Shown one piece after another: positions 44,126-53,571 of a DNA stretch of 64,000 nt (the stretch's first letter is position 1; each line of letters begins with the position of its first letter). A model generated the notes under the pieces. That model made no database searches and was not told where the DNA came from. It worked only from the letters and a program-made list of their open reading frames with translations. Made by a program: the position numbers and the translations under genes. Source of the DNA: JASHUC01 sp035523875 (GTDB taxonomy: Bacteria > Pseudomonadota > Gammaproteobacteria > Steroidobacterales > Steroidobacteraceae); assembly GCA_035523875.1 (NCBI GenBank), contig DATKPY010000035.1, forward strand, positions 26,022-90,021, read 5' to 3'.

Positions 44126-44854
44126 TCAGAGGTCTCCGAGCTTGAGCTGAATGGCGGCGAGGGCGGCGATCGCCGCCGTCTCGGTGCGCAACACGCGCGG
44201 CCCGAGCCGCAGCGTGCGAAAGCCCGCGGCCACGGCCGCCTCGAGCTCCTGCTCGGCGAGGCCGCCCTCCGGGCCAATGAGAAGCGTCACCCTGCGGCTC
44301 GGCTCGAGATCCGCGGTGCGCAGACTCCCTCCGGGTGAGAGCACGAGCCGCGCCCCCTCGGGGCGCGAGTCTGCGAGAAAACCCGCGAGCGTCTGTGGCG
44401 CGGTCAGCTCGGGGAGCGTGTTGCGCCCGCACTGCTCGCAGGCTGCGATCGCGATCGCGCGCCAGTGCCGCACCCGCATCTGCGCCTGCCCGCCGTCGAG
44501 CCGCACCACCGTGCGCTCGGTCACGAGCGGCGCGATCGACGCGACGCCGAGCTCGGTCGCCTTCTGTACGACGAGATCCATGCGCTCGCCGCGGGAGATT
44601 CCCTGCGCGAGCGTCACGGCGAGCGGCGATTCGCGCTCGACCGCGCGCTGCGGGCCGACGGCGAGGAGCACGGCATCCTGGGCGAAGCCCTCGAGCCGGG
44701 CCGCATACTCCCCGCCCCGTCCATCGAAGAGCGTGAGCTCATCGCCCGGCTCGAGACGCAGCACGCGCTTGACGTGCTTCACCGCAGCGCCCGCGAGCCG
44801 CACGCGCGAGTCGCGCGCGAGCGGCTCCTCAATGTAGACGCGCGTCAGGCGCAT
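44126..44854 (-). CDS. rsmE: 16S rRNA (uracil1498-N3)-methyltransferase
   Basis: SPOUT-fold methyltransferase that modifies U1498 of 16S rRNA. The 242-residue protein has an N-terminal PUA-like domain and the knot motifs LLIGPEGG and LGPRVLRTETA. The start overlaps the end of bioA by 10 bases, giving bioA-rsmE-CPBP as one unit. Confidence 0.94.
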   Translation of the reverse strand: MRLTRVYIEEPLARDSRVRLAGAAVKHVKRVLRLEPGDELTLFDGRGGEYAARLEGFAQDAVLLAVGPQRAVERESPLAVTLAQGISRGERMDLVVQKATELGVASIAPLVTERTVVRLDGGQAQMRVRHWRAIAIAACEQCGRNTLPELTAPQTLAGFLADSRPEGARLVLSPGGSLRTADLEPSRRVTLLIGPEGGLAEQELEAAVAAGFRTLRLGPRVLRTETAAIAALAAIQLKLGDL

Positions 44855-46209
44855 GTCGCCTTCTCGATACCCTCGGCGGCGACGCCGACCATGAGGTCGA
44901 TCTCCCCGGGCGTGATCACGTAGGGCGGCATGAAGTAGACGACGTTGCCGATCGGCCTCAACAGTACGCCGCGCTCGAGGCCGTGACGGTAGACGATGAG
45001 TCCGCGGCGCTCCTGCCACGGGTAGGGCTCGCGGGCCTTCTTCGCGCGCACCAGCTCGACCGCGACGATCATCCCGTGCTGGCGCACCTCGGCGACGTGC
45101 GGGTGATCGGCGAGCTCGCGCGCGCGGGCGCCCATGTGCGCGGCGAGCGCGCGGTTGCGCTCGATCACCCGCTCCTCCTCGAGTATCGCGAGGCTCGCGC
45201 GTGCCGCGGCGCACGCGAGCGCGTTGCCGGTGTAGCTGTGGGAGTGGAGGAACGCCGTGAGCCGGACGTACTCATCGTAGAACGCCTGGTAGATGGGCTC
45301 GGTCGTCATCACCACCGAGAGCGGCAGATAGCCCCCCGTGAGTCCCTTCGACAGGCACAGGAGATCGGGGCGGATGCCGGCCTGCTCGCAGGCAAACAGA
45401 GTGCCGGTGCGCCCGAAGCCGACTGCGATCTCATCGGCGATCAGATGCACCTCGTGCCGATCGCAGGCTTCGCGCAGCAGCTTGAGATAGATCGGGTCGT
45501 ACATGCGCATGCCGCCCGCGCACTGCACGAGCGGCTCGACGATCACCGCGGCGGTCTCACCGGCGTAGCGCGCGAGCGCGGCCTCCATGTGCGCAAACTT
45601 CCGCGTTGAGTGCTCGGCCCAGCTCTCCCCGGTCTCGCGCTCGAAGCAGTCCGGGGAAGGCACCGTGATCACATCCATGAGCAGCGGGCGGTAGGTCGAC
45701 TTGTACAGCTCGACGTTGCCCACCGCGAGCGCACCGAGCGTCTCGCCGTGGTAGCTGTTCGCGAGCGTGATGAAGCGCCGCTTCTGCGGCCGCGCGAGGT
45801 TGCGCCAGTAGTGAAAGCTCATCTTGAGTGCGGCCTCGACGGCGGCGGAGCCGTTGTCCGCGTAGAAGCAGCGGGGAAGTCCGCGCGGGGCGAGCGCGGC
45901 GAGCCGCTCGGAGAGGTCGATGATCGGCTCGTGCGTGAAGCCCGCGAGGATCACGTGCTCGAGCTCCTCGAGCTGCGCGCGCACCGCGGCATTGATGCGC
46001 GGATTGGCGTGCCCGAGAAGATTCACCCACCACGAGCTCACGGCATCCAGGTAGCGCCGCCCGGCGAAGTCCTCGAGCCACACGCCGCGACCGCGCCGGA
46101 TCGGCACGGGCGGCAGCAGCTCGTGATCCTTCATCTGCGTGCACGGATGCCAGACGTGCTTGAGATCGCGTGCGACGTAGGGGGCGTTTTCTGCAACAAT
46201 CGATGTCAT
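44845..46209 (-). CDS. bioA: Adenosylmethionine-8-amino-7-oxononanoate aminotransferase
   Basis: PLP enzyme of biotin synthesis that converts KAPA to DAPA with SAM as amino donor. The 454-residue protein has the BioA start motif HVWHPCTQM, SSWWVNLLGH, the PLP site LSKGLTGGYLPLS and HSHSYTGN. ATG 46209 with GGAGAG upstream. Its start codon overlaps that of the divergent ampD at CATG. Other biotin genes are not in the window. Confidence 0.95.
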   Translation of the reverse strand: MTSIVAENAPYVARDLKHVWHPCTQMKDHELLPPVPIRRGRGVWLEDFAGRRYLDAVSSWWVNLLGHANPRINAAVRAQLEELEHVILAGFTHEPIIDLSERLAALAPRGLPRCFYADNGSAAVEAALKMSFHYWRNLARPQKRRFITLANSYHGETLGALAVGNVELYKSTYRPLLMDVITVPSPDCFERETGESWAEHSTRKFAHMEAALARYAGETAAVIVEPLVQCAGGMRMYDPIYLKLLREACDRHEVHLIADEIAVGFGRTGTLFACEQAGIRPDLLCLSKGLTGGYLPLSVVMTTEPIYQAFYDEYVRLTAFLHSHSYTGNALACAAARASLAILEEERVIERNRALAAHMGARARELADHPHVAEVRQHGMIVAVELVRAKKAREPYPWQERRGLIVYRHGLERGVLLRPIGNVVYFMPPYVITPGEIDLMVGVAAEGIEKATCA

Positions 46210-46774
46210 GAGCGCTCTCCAGGTCGATGTCGCCACGGGCCTCATTGCCAGGGTGCGGCAGGTGCTCTCACCGCACTTCGACGAGCGACCGAGCGGGACG
46301 ACGGTCGACCTCATCGTCGTCCACGGCATCAGCCTGCCGCCCGGGGAGTATGGCGGTGCGTGGATCGACCGGTTCTTCACCGGAGCTCTCCCCGCCTCCG
46401 CGCACGCGTACTTCCGCGAGATCGCCGGCATGCGCGTCTCGGCGCACGTCCTCGTGCGCCGCACCGGCGAGATCGTACAGTACGTGGCTTTCGACAAGCG
46501 CGCATGGCACGCGGGGCTCTCGGCGTATCGGGGGCGCGCGCCGTGTAATGACTTCTCGATCGGCATCGAGCTCGAAGGGACGGACGAGGAGCCGTACACG
46601 GACGCCGAATACGAGCGGCTCGCGGCGCTCATCGGCGCTCTCCTCACGGCCTATCCCACGCTCTCGCGCGATCGCATCGCGGGCCACAGCGAGGTCGCGC
46701 CGGACCGCAAGACCGATCCCGGCCCGAGCTTTGATTGGGAGCGCCTGCGGGCCCTCATCGCGCGCACGGCCTGA
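46208..46774 (+). CDS. ampD: 1,6-anhydro-N-acetylmuramyl-L-alanine amidase AmpD
   Basis: Cytoplasmic zinc amidase of peptidoglycan recycling; its loss induces AmpC beta-lactamase in many bacteria. The 188-residue protein has zinc ligands His39 (VVHG), His160 (AGHSEV) and Asp170 (KTDPGPSFDW). It has no signal peptide. No ribosome binding site is visible before ATG 46208, which overlaps the bioA start. Confidence 0.93.
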   Translation: MSALQVDVATGLIARVRQVLSPHFDERPSGTTVDLIVVHGISLPPGEYGGAWIDRFFTGALPASAHAYFREIAGMRVSAHVLVRRTGEIVQYVAFDKRAWHAGLSAYRGRAPCNDFSIGIELEGTDEEPYTDAEYERLAALIGALLTAYPTLSRDRIAGHSEVAPDRKTDPGPSFDWERLRALIARTA

Positions 46775-46787
46775 GGCGCCGTGGCGC

Positions 46788-48239
46788 TCAGTCCGAGGGG
46801 ACGAACGTCGTGCGCTCCGCCGGCGCGACCCGCATGTGCGGAAAGAGAAACGCGGCGGCGAGTGCGGCCAGGGAAACCACCGCGATCACATCGAATACGT
46901 GCTCGATTCCCGCGCGCAGCGCTCCGGCGAGCTGTACCACGAGCGCCGCGCCGAGTCCGCCGCCGTGGTCGGGTGCGAGCAGCTGGTTGAGCTCGGCCGC
47001 GGGCACGTTGGGCCCCATCGCGGCCGTGAGCACCGCGCCGAGCGCGCCGACCGCGACTGCGCCACCGATGGTGCGGAAGAACATGGCGCTCGCGGTCGCG
47101 ACTCCGCGCTCGGCCCAGCTCGCGCTCTCCTGCACGGCGATGAGCAGAGCGGTGTTCGCGGCGCCCATCCCCGCGCCCATGGCGAACATCGTGACGGCGA
47201 GCGCGAGCTGCGGGGCGTGGGCTCGCAGCAGAAGCGCGAGCGCGATCGACATCGCGCTCACCACGCCGAAGCCGAAGCGTACGAGCGGTCGGCATCCGGT
47301 ACGCAGCAGCAGCCGACCGGAAATCGCGCTCGCGATGGGCCAGCCGATGAGCATCGGGGAGACCGTGGCGCCGGCTTGCGTGGGGGTACCGCCGAGCACC
47401 GCCTGCACATAGAGCGGCAGGTAGATGACGGTCGAGGACATCACCGCGCCCACCGCTGCGCCCGCCGCGCTCGAGACGCTCATGATCGGGCGGCGCAGCA
47501 GCGCGAGCGAAAGGACCGGCTCGGGCACGCGGATCTCGATGAGGACGAAGCAGGCGAGCAGCACCGCCGCCGCCGGCAGCATCAGCCCCGGCTGGTAGCG
47601 GCTCGCGCCGAGGAGCAGCGCGACGATCGCGCCGGTCAAGAGCGCGGCACCCACCAGATCGAGACTGTGCTCGTGCGTCTCCTTGTGCTCGTGGAAGAAC
47701 ACGCTGATGAGCACGGCCGAGAGCACGCCGAACGGCAGATTGATGAAGAAGACCCAGCGCCACGAGAGCGCGTGCACGATGAGTCCGCCCAGAAGCGGCC
47801 CGCTCATCGCCGCCACGCCCCAGACGGCGCCGAACACGCCCTGGATACGGGCACGCTCCGCGGGCGTGAAGATGTCTCCGATGATCGTGATCGAGACCGG
47901 CTGCAGCCCTCCGGCGCCGGCGCCCTGGATGGCGCGAAAAACGATGAGCTGGGTCATCGTGCGCGCGAGTCCACTCGAGGTGCAGCCGACGAGGAACACG
48001 GCCATGGAGAGCATCATGATGGGCTTGCGCCCGTAGAGGTCGGAGAGCTTGCCGTAGAGCGGCATCATCACGGTGGAGGTGAGCAGATACACGGCGCCGA
48101 CCCAGCCGTAGTACTCGATACCGCCCAGTTGCTCCACCACCGTCGGCATGACGGTGGCGACGATGGTTGCCTCCATGGCGGCCATGAACATCGACAGCAG
48201 GACGCCTGCCGTGGTGAACGGCCGGTGAGCTTTGCGCAT
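46788..48239 (-). CDS. MFS multidrug exporter, DHA2 (EmrB/QacA-type)
   Basis: A 483-residue inner-membrane proton-driven exporter with about 12-14 helices, motif A GKLSDLYGRKP between helices 2 and 3, and the antiporter-type RAIQGAGAGG. Substrate unknown. ATG 48239 is used; GTG 48254 overlaps the adenosyltransferase stop as GTGA and is a coupled alternative. It has no EmrA partner here. Confidence 0.88.
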   Translation of the reverse strand: MRKAHRPFTTAGVLLSMFMAAMEATIVATVMPTVVEQLGGIEYYGWVGAVYLLTSTVMMPLYGKLSDLYGRKPIMMLSMAVFLVGCTSSGLARTMTQLIVFRAIQGAGAGGLQPVSITIIGDIFTPAERARIQGVFGAVWGVAAMSGPLLGGLIVHALSWRWVFFINLPFGVLSAVLISVFFHEHKETHEHSLDLVGAALLTGAIVALLLGASRYQPGLMLPAAAVLLACFVLIEIRVPEPVLSLALLRRPIMSVSSAAGAAVGAVMSSTVIYLPLYVQAVLGGTPTQAGATVSPMLIGWPIASAISGRLLLRTGCRPLVRFGFGVVSAMSIALALLLRAHAPQLALAVTMFAMGAGMGAANTALLIAVQESASWAERGVATASAMFFRTIGGAVAVGALGAVLTAAMGPNVPAAELNQLLAPDHGGGLGAALVVQLAGALRAGIEHVFDVIAVVSLAALAAAFLFPHMRVAPAERTTFVPSD

Positions 48240-48250
48240 CGACGGGGCCG

Positions 48251-48823
48251 TCACGTGGGTTTGGTGGCCGCCTTGCCGCGCTCGTGACGCCAGAGGACCT
48301 CCGCGCCGCGCTCGTGACGCACCAGCACCCGGGCCATCACGAACAGGAGGTCGGAGAGGCGGTTCAAGTATTTCGCCGCCTCCGGATTGAGCGGATCGCG
48401 CGCCGCGAGTGCCCACACGCGGCGCTCCGCGCGGCGTGCGATCGTGCGCGCGAGGTGGCAGGCGGCCGTCGCGGGGCCGCCGCTCGGCAGGATGAACTCG
48501 GCGAGCGGCGGCAGGTCGGCATTGAGCTCATCGAGCAGCCGCTCGAGGCGCGCGACGTGCTCGGCGGTGAAGACGCGATGCCCGGGGATGCAGAGCTCTG
48601 CGCCGAGATCAAACAGATCGTGCTGGATCTCGGTCAGCCGCGGGCCAAGCCGCTCTGGAAGGGCCGGCGCGGCGAGGAGCAGCCCGAGCGCGCTGTTGAG
48701 CTCGTCGACCGTTCCGTACGCTTCCACGCGCGCATCGTCCTTGCGCACGCGGCTGCCGTCGCCGAGCCCGGTGGTGCCGTCATCGCCGGTGCGCGTGTAG
48801 ATCTTGCTCAGGCGATTGCCCAT
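48251..48823 (-). CDS. Cob(I)yrinic acid a,c-diamide adenosyltransferase (PduO type)
   Basis: Transfers the adenosyl group of ATP to cob(I)alamin to make adenosylcobalamin, the cofactor of the class II reductase. The 190-residue protein has the ATP-binding start TRTGDDGTTGLG, VDELNSALG and the C-terminal RRAERRVW. Normal length. It overlaps the next gene's possible GTG start. Confidence 0.93.
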   Translation of the reverse strand: MGNRLSKIYTRTGDDGTTGLGDGSRVRKDDARVEAYGTVDELNSALGLLLAAPALPERLGPRLTEIQHDLFDLGAELCIPGHRVFTAEHVARLERLLDELNADLPPLAEFILPSGGPATAACHLARTIARRAERRVWALAARDPLNPEAAKYLNRLSDLLFVMARVLVRHERGAEVLWRHERGKAATKPT

Positions 48824-48870
48824 GAACGTATTATGCTGCCCCCCGGAGCGACTCGCGAACCGGACCGCGC

Positions 48871-49662
48871 ATGCCGACCCCGTCGAAGGAGCTCAAAGCC
48901 GCGCTCGATGCCGCCGAAGCGGCTGCGGCGGTCATCCGCTCGCTGTATCAGCGCAACCTCGCGGTGCGCGAGAAGGCCGATGCCTCGCCGGTCACGGAGG
49001 CCGACGTGGCGGCCGAGGAGGCGATTCGCCGTGTGCTCGGCCGGCGCTTCCCCGGCTACGGCTTCTACGGTGAGGAGACCGGCCACCACGGAGCCGGCGC
49101 CGAGTCGGTCTGGCTCGTCGATCCGATCGACGGCACGAAATCGTTCATCCGCGAGTCCCCGTTCTTCTCGACCCAGATCGCCCTCGCGCGCGGCGGGCGG
49201 CTGGTGCTCGGAGTCTCGAGCGCACCGGCCTATGGCGAGCTCGCCTGGGCCGAGGAGGGCGAGGGCGCGTTCCTCGGCGGCCGGCGCATCGCCGTGAGCG
49301 CCGTGTCGAGCCTGGAGGCGGCGTTCGTGTCCACCGGGAACCTGAAGACGCTCGCGCGCTCGCTCGAGCGCTGGCGGCGCTTCGGCGATCTCATCGGGTG
49401 CGTGAGCCGCATCCGCGGCTACGGCGACTTCGTCCACTATCACCTGCTCGCGCGCGGTGCGTTAGATGTGGTGATCGAGTCGGACGTGAACATCCTCGAT
49501 ATCGCCGCGCTCGCCGTGATCGTGCGCGAGGCGGGTGGCACGTTCACCGATCTCGACGGCGGCTCGGTCGGACTCGAGACTACGAGCGTGCTCGCGACCA
49601 ACGGCAAGCTGCACGAGACCGTACGTACGATCCTGGCGATCCAGCGAACGACCGCTGCGTGA
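48871..49662 (+). CDS. Inositol monophosphatase-family phosphatase, histidinol-phosphatase-like
   Basis: A 263-residue Mg-dependent phosphatase with the metal site EET (FYGEET), DPIDGTKSF and the third Asp in NILDIAAL. It resembles HisN-type histidinol phosphatases more than SuhB, but substrate choice cannot be fixed from sequence. It is divergent from the adenosyltransferase gene. Confidence 0.85.
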   Translation: MPTPSKELKAALDAAEAAAAVIRSLYQRNLAVREKADASPVTEADVAAEEAIRRVLGRRFPGYGFYGEETGHHGAGAESVWLVDPIDGTKSFIRESPFFSTQIALARGGRLVLGVSSAPAYGELAWAEEGEGAFLGGRRIAVSAVSSLEAAFVSTGNLKTLARSLERWRRFGDLIGCVSRIRGYGDFVHYHLLARGALDVVIESDVNILDIAALAVIVREAGGTFTDLDGGSVGLETTSVLATNGKLHETVRTILAIQRTTAA

Positions 49663-49700
49663 TCGTCTCGCGCTCCGCATCCGCGGGGTGCGCGAGACGA

Positions 49701-50531
49701 TCAGGCGCTCACGAAGAGCCGGCGGCCGTTTGCCTGAAGCTCGAGCATCGGCGTGCCATAGAGCTCGCCGAGCGAGGCTGCGGTGAGCACCGCCTCGGTG
49801 GGCCCGAAGCGCCAGCGCCCGTCGCCATAGAGCAGCAACACGCGGTCGGCAAAGCGCGCCGCGAGGCTCGGGTCGTGGAGCGCGGCGAGCACGGCACTGC
49901 CCGCGCGCGTGAGCTCGCGGAAGAGCCCGAGCACGCCGATCTCGTGCCGCGGGTCGAGGTGATTGATCGGCTCATCGAGCAGGAGGATCGGCGTCGCCTG
50001 CGCGAGCAGTGCCGCGATGGCGACGCGCTGCTGCTCGCCGCCGGAGAGCGTATCGAGGCTCCGTCCGGCGAGCCCGGCGAGGCCGAGCTGCCGCAGCGCC
50101 TGCTGCGCGACCTCGTGGTCGCTCGCACCTTCCCATTGCAGAGCCTTCAGGTGCGGGTGGCGCGAGACGAGAACGCTCTCGAGCACGGTCACGGGCAACC
50201 CTTCCTCACGCGCCTGCATGAGCAGGGCGAGGCGCTGCGCGATGTGGCGGCGGCGGAGCGTGCGCAGCGGGGCCCCATCGAGGAGCACCTCGCCAGCGCG
50301 AGGCGCATCGAGCCCGGCGAGCGTATGGAGCGTGAGCGTCTTGCCCGAGCCGTTGCGCCCGAGGATCGCGACGAACTCACCCGGCCTGAGCTCGAACGAG
50401 AGCTCCGCGACGAGGCGGCGCGCTCCAGCCTCGATCGTGAGCGCGCGCGCCGCGAGCGCAGCGCCGCCCGCATCGAGGTCGCGTGCGCCGGCCGCGCTCA
50501 GCCTCAGGGCTGGAGCCGCGTCACGCGCCAT
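49701..50531 (-). CDS. btuD: ABC transporter ATPase, BtuD/FhuC-like
   Basis: A 276-residue ATPase of the type II importer class (B12, haem, siderophores), with Walker A GRNGSGKT, signature LSGGEQQR, Walker B LLLDEP and ALHD switch. Its likely partner is the FecCD permease gene 3 kb away. B12 uptake is inferred from the B12-dependent reductase and the nearby adenosyltransferase; a siderophore or haem role is possible. The start overlaps the pdxH 3' end by 28 bases. Confidence 0.72.
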   Translation of the reverse strand: MARDAAPALRLSAAGARDLDAGGAALAARALTIEAGARRLVAELSFELRPGEFVAILGRNGSGKTLTLHTLAGLDAPRAGEVLLDGAPLRTLRRRHIAQRLALLMQAREEGLPVTVLESVLVSRHPHLKALQWEGASDHEVAQQALRQLGLAGLAGRSLDTLSGGEQQRVAIAALLAQATPILLLDEPINHLDPRHEIGVLGLFRELTRAGSAVLAALHDPSLAARFADRVLLLYGDGRWRFGPTEAVLTAASLGELYGTPMLELQANGRRLFVSA

Positions 50532-51199
50532 GCGCCGATTTCCAGGGATCCGTCCGGGCGGCGCGCGAGCGGACGTGTCCAGCGTGCCCGATCGTGGATG
50601 CGGGCCGCCCCCTGCACCCACAGCTCCACCGCTTCGACCCACAACCGATAGCCGCCCCAGTGCGCAGGCCGCGGGACGGCGACCTCGGTGGCGGTGCCCG
50701 CCGCCGCGGCCTGTGGATCCACCCCGAGCCGCCGCGCCGTGTCGGCGACGGCCGCGCGCAGCCGCTCCCGGGATTCCACGGGCTCGCTCTGCGCGCTCGC
50801 GCAGGCGCCGATCCGGCTCTCGAGCGGACGCGAGGCGAAGTAAGCATCGCTCTCCTCGGCCGGGGAGCGCTCGACCAGACCCTCCAGGCGCACCTGGGAG
50901 TTGAGGGCATCGAAATGGAGCACGGCCGCGCAGCGCGGATTCTCGGCGAGCTCGCGGCCCTTGCGGGAGCGATAATTGGTGTAGAAGACGACATAACCGG
51001 GGTGCGTCACGATCTCCTTGCAGAGGACGATCCGCACCGAGGGATGGCCGCCGGGGGTGCTCGTCGCGAGCGCCATCGCGTTGGGATTCGGCGCGGCGCG
51101 CACCCGCCAGGCCTCATCGAGCCACGCTGCGGCAGTCGCGAGCGGCTCCCGCGGCAGCGGATCGGCGAGGCGGTCGGTGGGGGCTGTCATGGGCCGCAT
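50504..51199 (-). CDS. pdxH: Pyridoxamine 5'-phosphate oxidase
   Basis: FMN-dependent enzyme making pyridoxal 5'-phosphate. The 231-residue protein has RIVLCKEI, FYTNYRSRKG and a C-terminus near WRVTRLQP (usually RLAP). ATG 51199 or 51190. Several PLP enzymes (bioA, yggS) lie in the same window. Divergent from tyrA. Confidence 0.93.
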   Translation of the reverse strand: MRPMTAPTDRLADPLPREPLATAAAWLDEAWRVRAAPNPNAMALATSTPGGHPSVRIVLCKEIVTHPGYVVFYTNYRSRKGRELAENPRCAAVLHFDALNSQVRLEGLVERSPAEESDAYFASRPLESRIGACASAQSEPVESRERLRAAVADTARRLGVDPQAAAAGTATEVAVPRPAHWGGYRLWVEAVELWVQGAARIHDRARWTRPLARRPDGSLEIGAWRVTRLQP

Positions 51200-51254
51200 G
51201 TTACCCGTCCCCCATGATAAAAGAGGGGCTCGTGCCCCCCGAGCTCTCGAGCCC

Positions 51255-52403
51255 ATGAACCGCCCCGACGCGAACCTGGATGACCTTCGCCGCCGCCTGA
51301 ATGACCTCGATCGCCGGCTGCTCGCGCTCGTCGCCGAGCGCCAGGCGATCAGCAAGGAGGTCGCGCGGGTCAAGCGCGAGACCGGCCACGCGACGCGCGA
51401 CTATCAGCGCGAGCGGGAGGTGATCCTGGGTGCGCACCAGGATGCCACAGAGCTCGGCGTGCCGACGGCGCTCGCCGAGTCGCTGATGCGGCTCCTCATC
51501 CGCTCCTCGCTCACCACTCAGGAGCAGGCAAGCGTCGCGGCGCACGGAGCGGGCTCCGGGCGGCGCGCGCTCGTGATCGGCGGCGGCGGCAAGATCGGTC
51601 GCTGGTTCGTCGAGTTCCTCGCCTCGCAGGGCTTTGCGGTGGAAGTCGCGGATCCGGCGGGTGCGCCTGCCGGCGTCGCCCGCATCGACGACTGGCGCAC
51701 GAGCGACCTCAAGCACGACTTCATCGTGCTCGCAACGAATCTCGGCATGACCGACGGCATCCTGAGAGAGCTCGCGCTCAGGCGGCCGCCGGGGGTCGTA
51801 TTCGACGTGGGCTCGCTCAAATCGCCGCTGCGCGCCGGCCTCATGGCGCTGCGCTCGCACGGCTGCCGCGTCACCTCCCTCCACCCCATGTTCGGTCCGG
51901 ACACCGAGCTTCTCTCCGGACGCCACGTGGTGTTCGTCGATCTCTCCCGTCCCGGGATGACCGCCGATCCCTGCGCCGAGGCGCTCGAGCGCGCCCGGGA
52001 GCTGTTCGCACCCACCATGGTCGAGCAGGTCGTGATGAGCCTCGATGACCACGATCGGCTCATCGCGTACGTGCTCGGGCTCTCCCACGCGCTCAACATC
52101 GCGTTCTTCACTGCGCTCGCGGAAAGCGGCGAGGCGGCCCCGCGGCTCGCCCAGATGTCGAGCACGACTTTCGACTCGCAGCTCGATGTGGCGACCCGGG
52201 TGGCGCAGGAGAGCCCGGATCTCTACTTCGAGATCCAGAGCCTCAATGATTACGGCGCCGAGTCGCTCGAGGCGCTCGCGAAGGCGGTCGAGACGCTGCG
52301 CGCGGCAGTGCTCTCGGGAGACCACGCCCGCTTCGTCGCGCTCATGAGCCGTGGCCGCGAGTATCTGGAGCAACGCCGCACGATCGCGGAGCGGCGTGCC
52401 TAG
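51255..52403 (+). CDS. tyrA: Bifunctional chorismate mutase / prephenate dehydrogenase (T-protein)
   Basis: Makes 4-hydroxyphenylpyruvate for tyrosine. The 382-residue protein has an N-terminal AroQ mutase (LDRRLLALVAERQAIS, residues about 10-90), a Rossmann dehydrogenase (IGGGGKIGRWF) with SLHPMFGPD, and a C-terminal helical domain. This is the enterobacterial-type T-protein layout. ATG 51255; the longer frame is a shadow of pdxH. Confidence 0.95.
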   Translation: MNRPDANLDDLRRRLNDLDRRLLALVAERQAISKEVARVKRETGHATRDYQREREVILGAHQDATELGVPTALAESLMRLLIRSSLTTQEQASVAAHGAGSGRRALVIGGGGKIGRWFVEFLASQGFAVEVADPAGAPAGVARIDDWRTSDLKHDFIVLATNLGMTDGILRELALRRPPGVVFDVGSLKSPLRAGLMALRSHGCRVTSLHPMFGPDTELLSGRHVVFVDLSRPGMTADPCAEALERARELFAPTMVEQVVMSLDDHDRLIAYVLGLSHALNIAFFTALAESGEAAPRLAQMSSTTFDSQLDVATRVAQESPDLYFEIQSLNDYGAESLEALAKAVETLRAAVLSGDHARFVALMSRGREYLEQRRTIAERRA

Positions 52404-52419
52404 CGGCGGGGAGCGCGCC

Positions 52420-53571
52420 ATGAAACGCTCGCCATTCCGAGAGCGAACGCTCACGATGAGCGAGCGGCTCGCCGCGCTCGAGCGAGAGAACCTGGAGCTC
52501 AGGGCGCGCCTCGCCGAGGTCACCGAGGCGGTCGCGCGTAACGAGGCGCTGTTCAGAAAGACGCAGGGCCGCGAGCTCGAGCTGCTGCGCGCCGGATCGC
52601 TCGTGCAGCTGCTCGATCAGCTGATCCACGGGCTCGAGTCGGCGTACCAGCTCGATGCGGTCTCCCTCGTCCTGCACGACCCCCATCACGAGATCCGTCA
52701 TCTGCTCTCCGGGGACGGGCTCATGCCGGAGCGGCTTCAGGATGTGCGCTTCGTCGACACCCTCGTCGGGCTCGCGCCGCAGCTCACCGCGCTCGAGCGG
52801 CCGTGGCTCGGCCCGTTCCGCACGGCGGATCACGAGCTGCTGCTGCCGCGATCGCAAGGACTCGGCAGCATCGCGCTCATTCCGCTCACGCGCGCGGGCG
52901 GCGAGCCCGAGGGCGTGCTCGTCTTCGCGAGCCACGATCGCCTGCGCTTCACGCCCGAGCTCGCAGCCGACTTTCTCGCCCACTTGGGCGTGATCGCGGG
53001 TGTCTGCATCGAGAATGCGACCAACCGCGCGCGCCTGGTGCGAAGCGGCCTCACCGACTTCCTGACCGGCTTCCACAACCGTCGCTATCTGCACTCGCGG
53101 TTGTGCGAGGAGCTCGCCCGGGCGCAGCGCGCGCGCCAGTCGGTCGCGTGCCTCATGATCGACGTGGATCACTTCAAGCGCATCAACGACCGCTACGGGC
53201 ACCTCGCGGGAGACGCCGTGCTGCGCGAGGTCGCGCAGCGAATCGATGCCGAGATGCGCGTGAGCGACACCGGAGCGCGCTTCGGGGGCGATGAGTTTGC
53301 GATCGTCCTGCCGAACGGCGGCGCTCACGACGGCCGCGCGGCGGCACAGCGCGTGCTCGATGCGGTCCGGCGCACCCCGGTCGCGATCGCTCCCGCGGTG
53401 GCCGAGACGATCACGCTCTCGATCGGGGTCGGCGTCGCGGCGCCGGCGCAGAGCACGCGCGACTTCAAGTCGCTCGCCGAGCGGCTGATGGCGGAGGCCG
53501 ACGCCGCGCTCTATCGGGCGAAGGGCGCCGGACGGAACACCGTCGCGGTCTCCGAGAGCCCGGTCACTTGA
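52420..53571 (+). CDS. DUF484-GGDEF diguanylate cyclase
   Basis: Makes cyclic di-GMP. The 383-residue protein has an N-terminal coiled coil, a DUF484/GAF-like sensory domain (about 45-205) and a GGDEF domain with an intact active site (RFGGDEF) and an inhibitory I-site (RVSD five residues before GGDEF), so it should be active and feedback-controlled. No membrane helix. ATG 52420 has GGGGAG upstream, 17 bases after tyrA; it may be co-transcribed. It overlaps the convergent permease gene by 8 bases. Confidence 0.9.
   Translation: MKRSPFRERTLTMSERLAALERENLELRARLAEVTEAVARNEALFRKTQGRELELLRAGSLVQLLDQLIHGLESAYQLDAVSLVLHDPHHEIRHLLSGDGLMPERLQDVRFVDTLVGLAPQLTALERPWLGPFRTADHELLLPRSQGLGSIALIPLTRAGGEPEGVLVFASHDRLRFTPELAADFLAHLGVIAGVCIENATNRARLVRSGLTDFLTGFHNRRYLHSRLCEELARAQRARQSVACLMIDVDHFKRINDRYGHLAGDAVLREVAQRIDAEMRVSDTGARFGGDEFAIVLPNGGAHDGRAAAQRVLDAVRRTPVAIAPAVAETITLSIGVGVAAPAQSTRDFKSLAERLMAEADAALYRAKGAGRNTVAVSESPVT

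Noticed and set aside
46227..48287. 686-codon open frame on the plus strand antisense to the MFS gene
   Set aside because: It is Arg/His/Glu-rich nonsense created by high GC and codon bias opposite ampD/MFS; the MFS product is clearly real.
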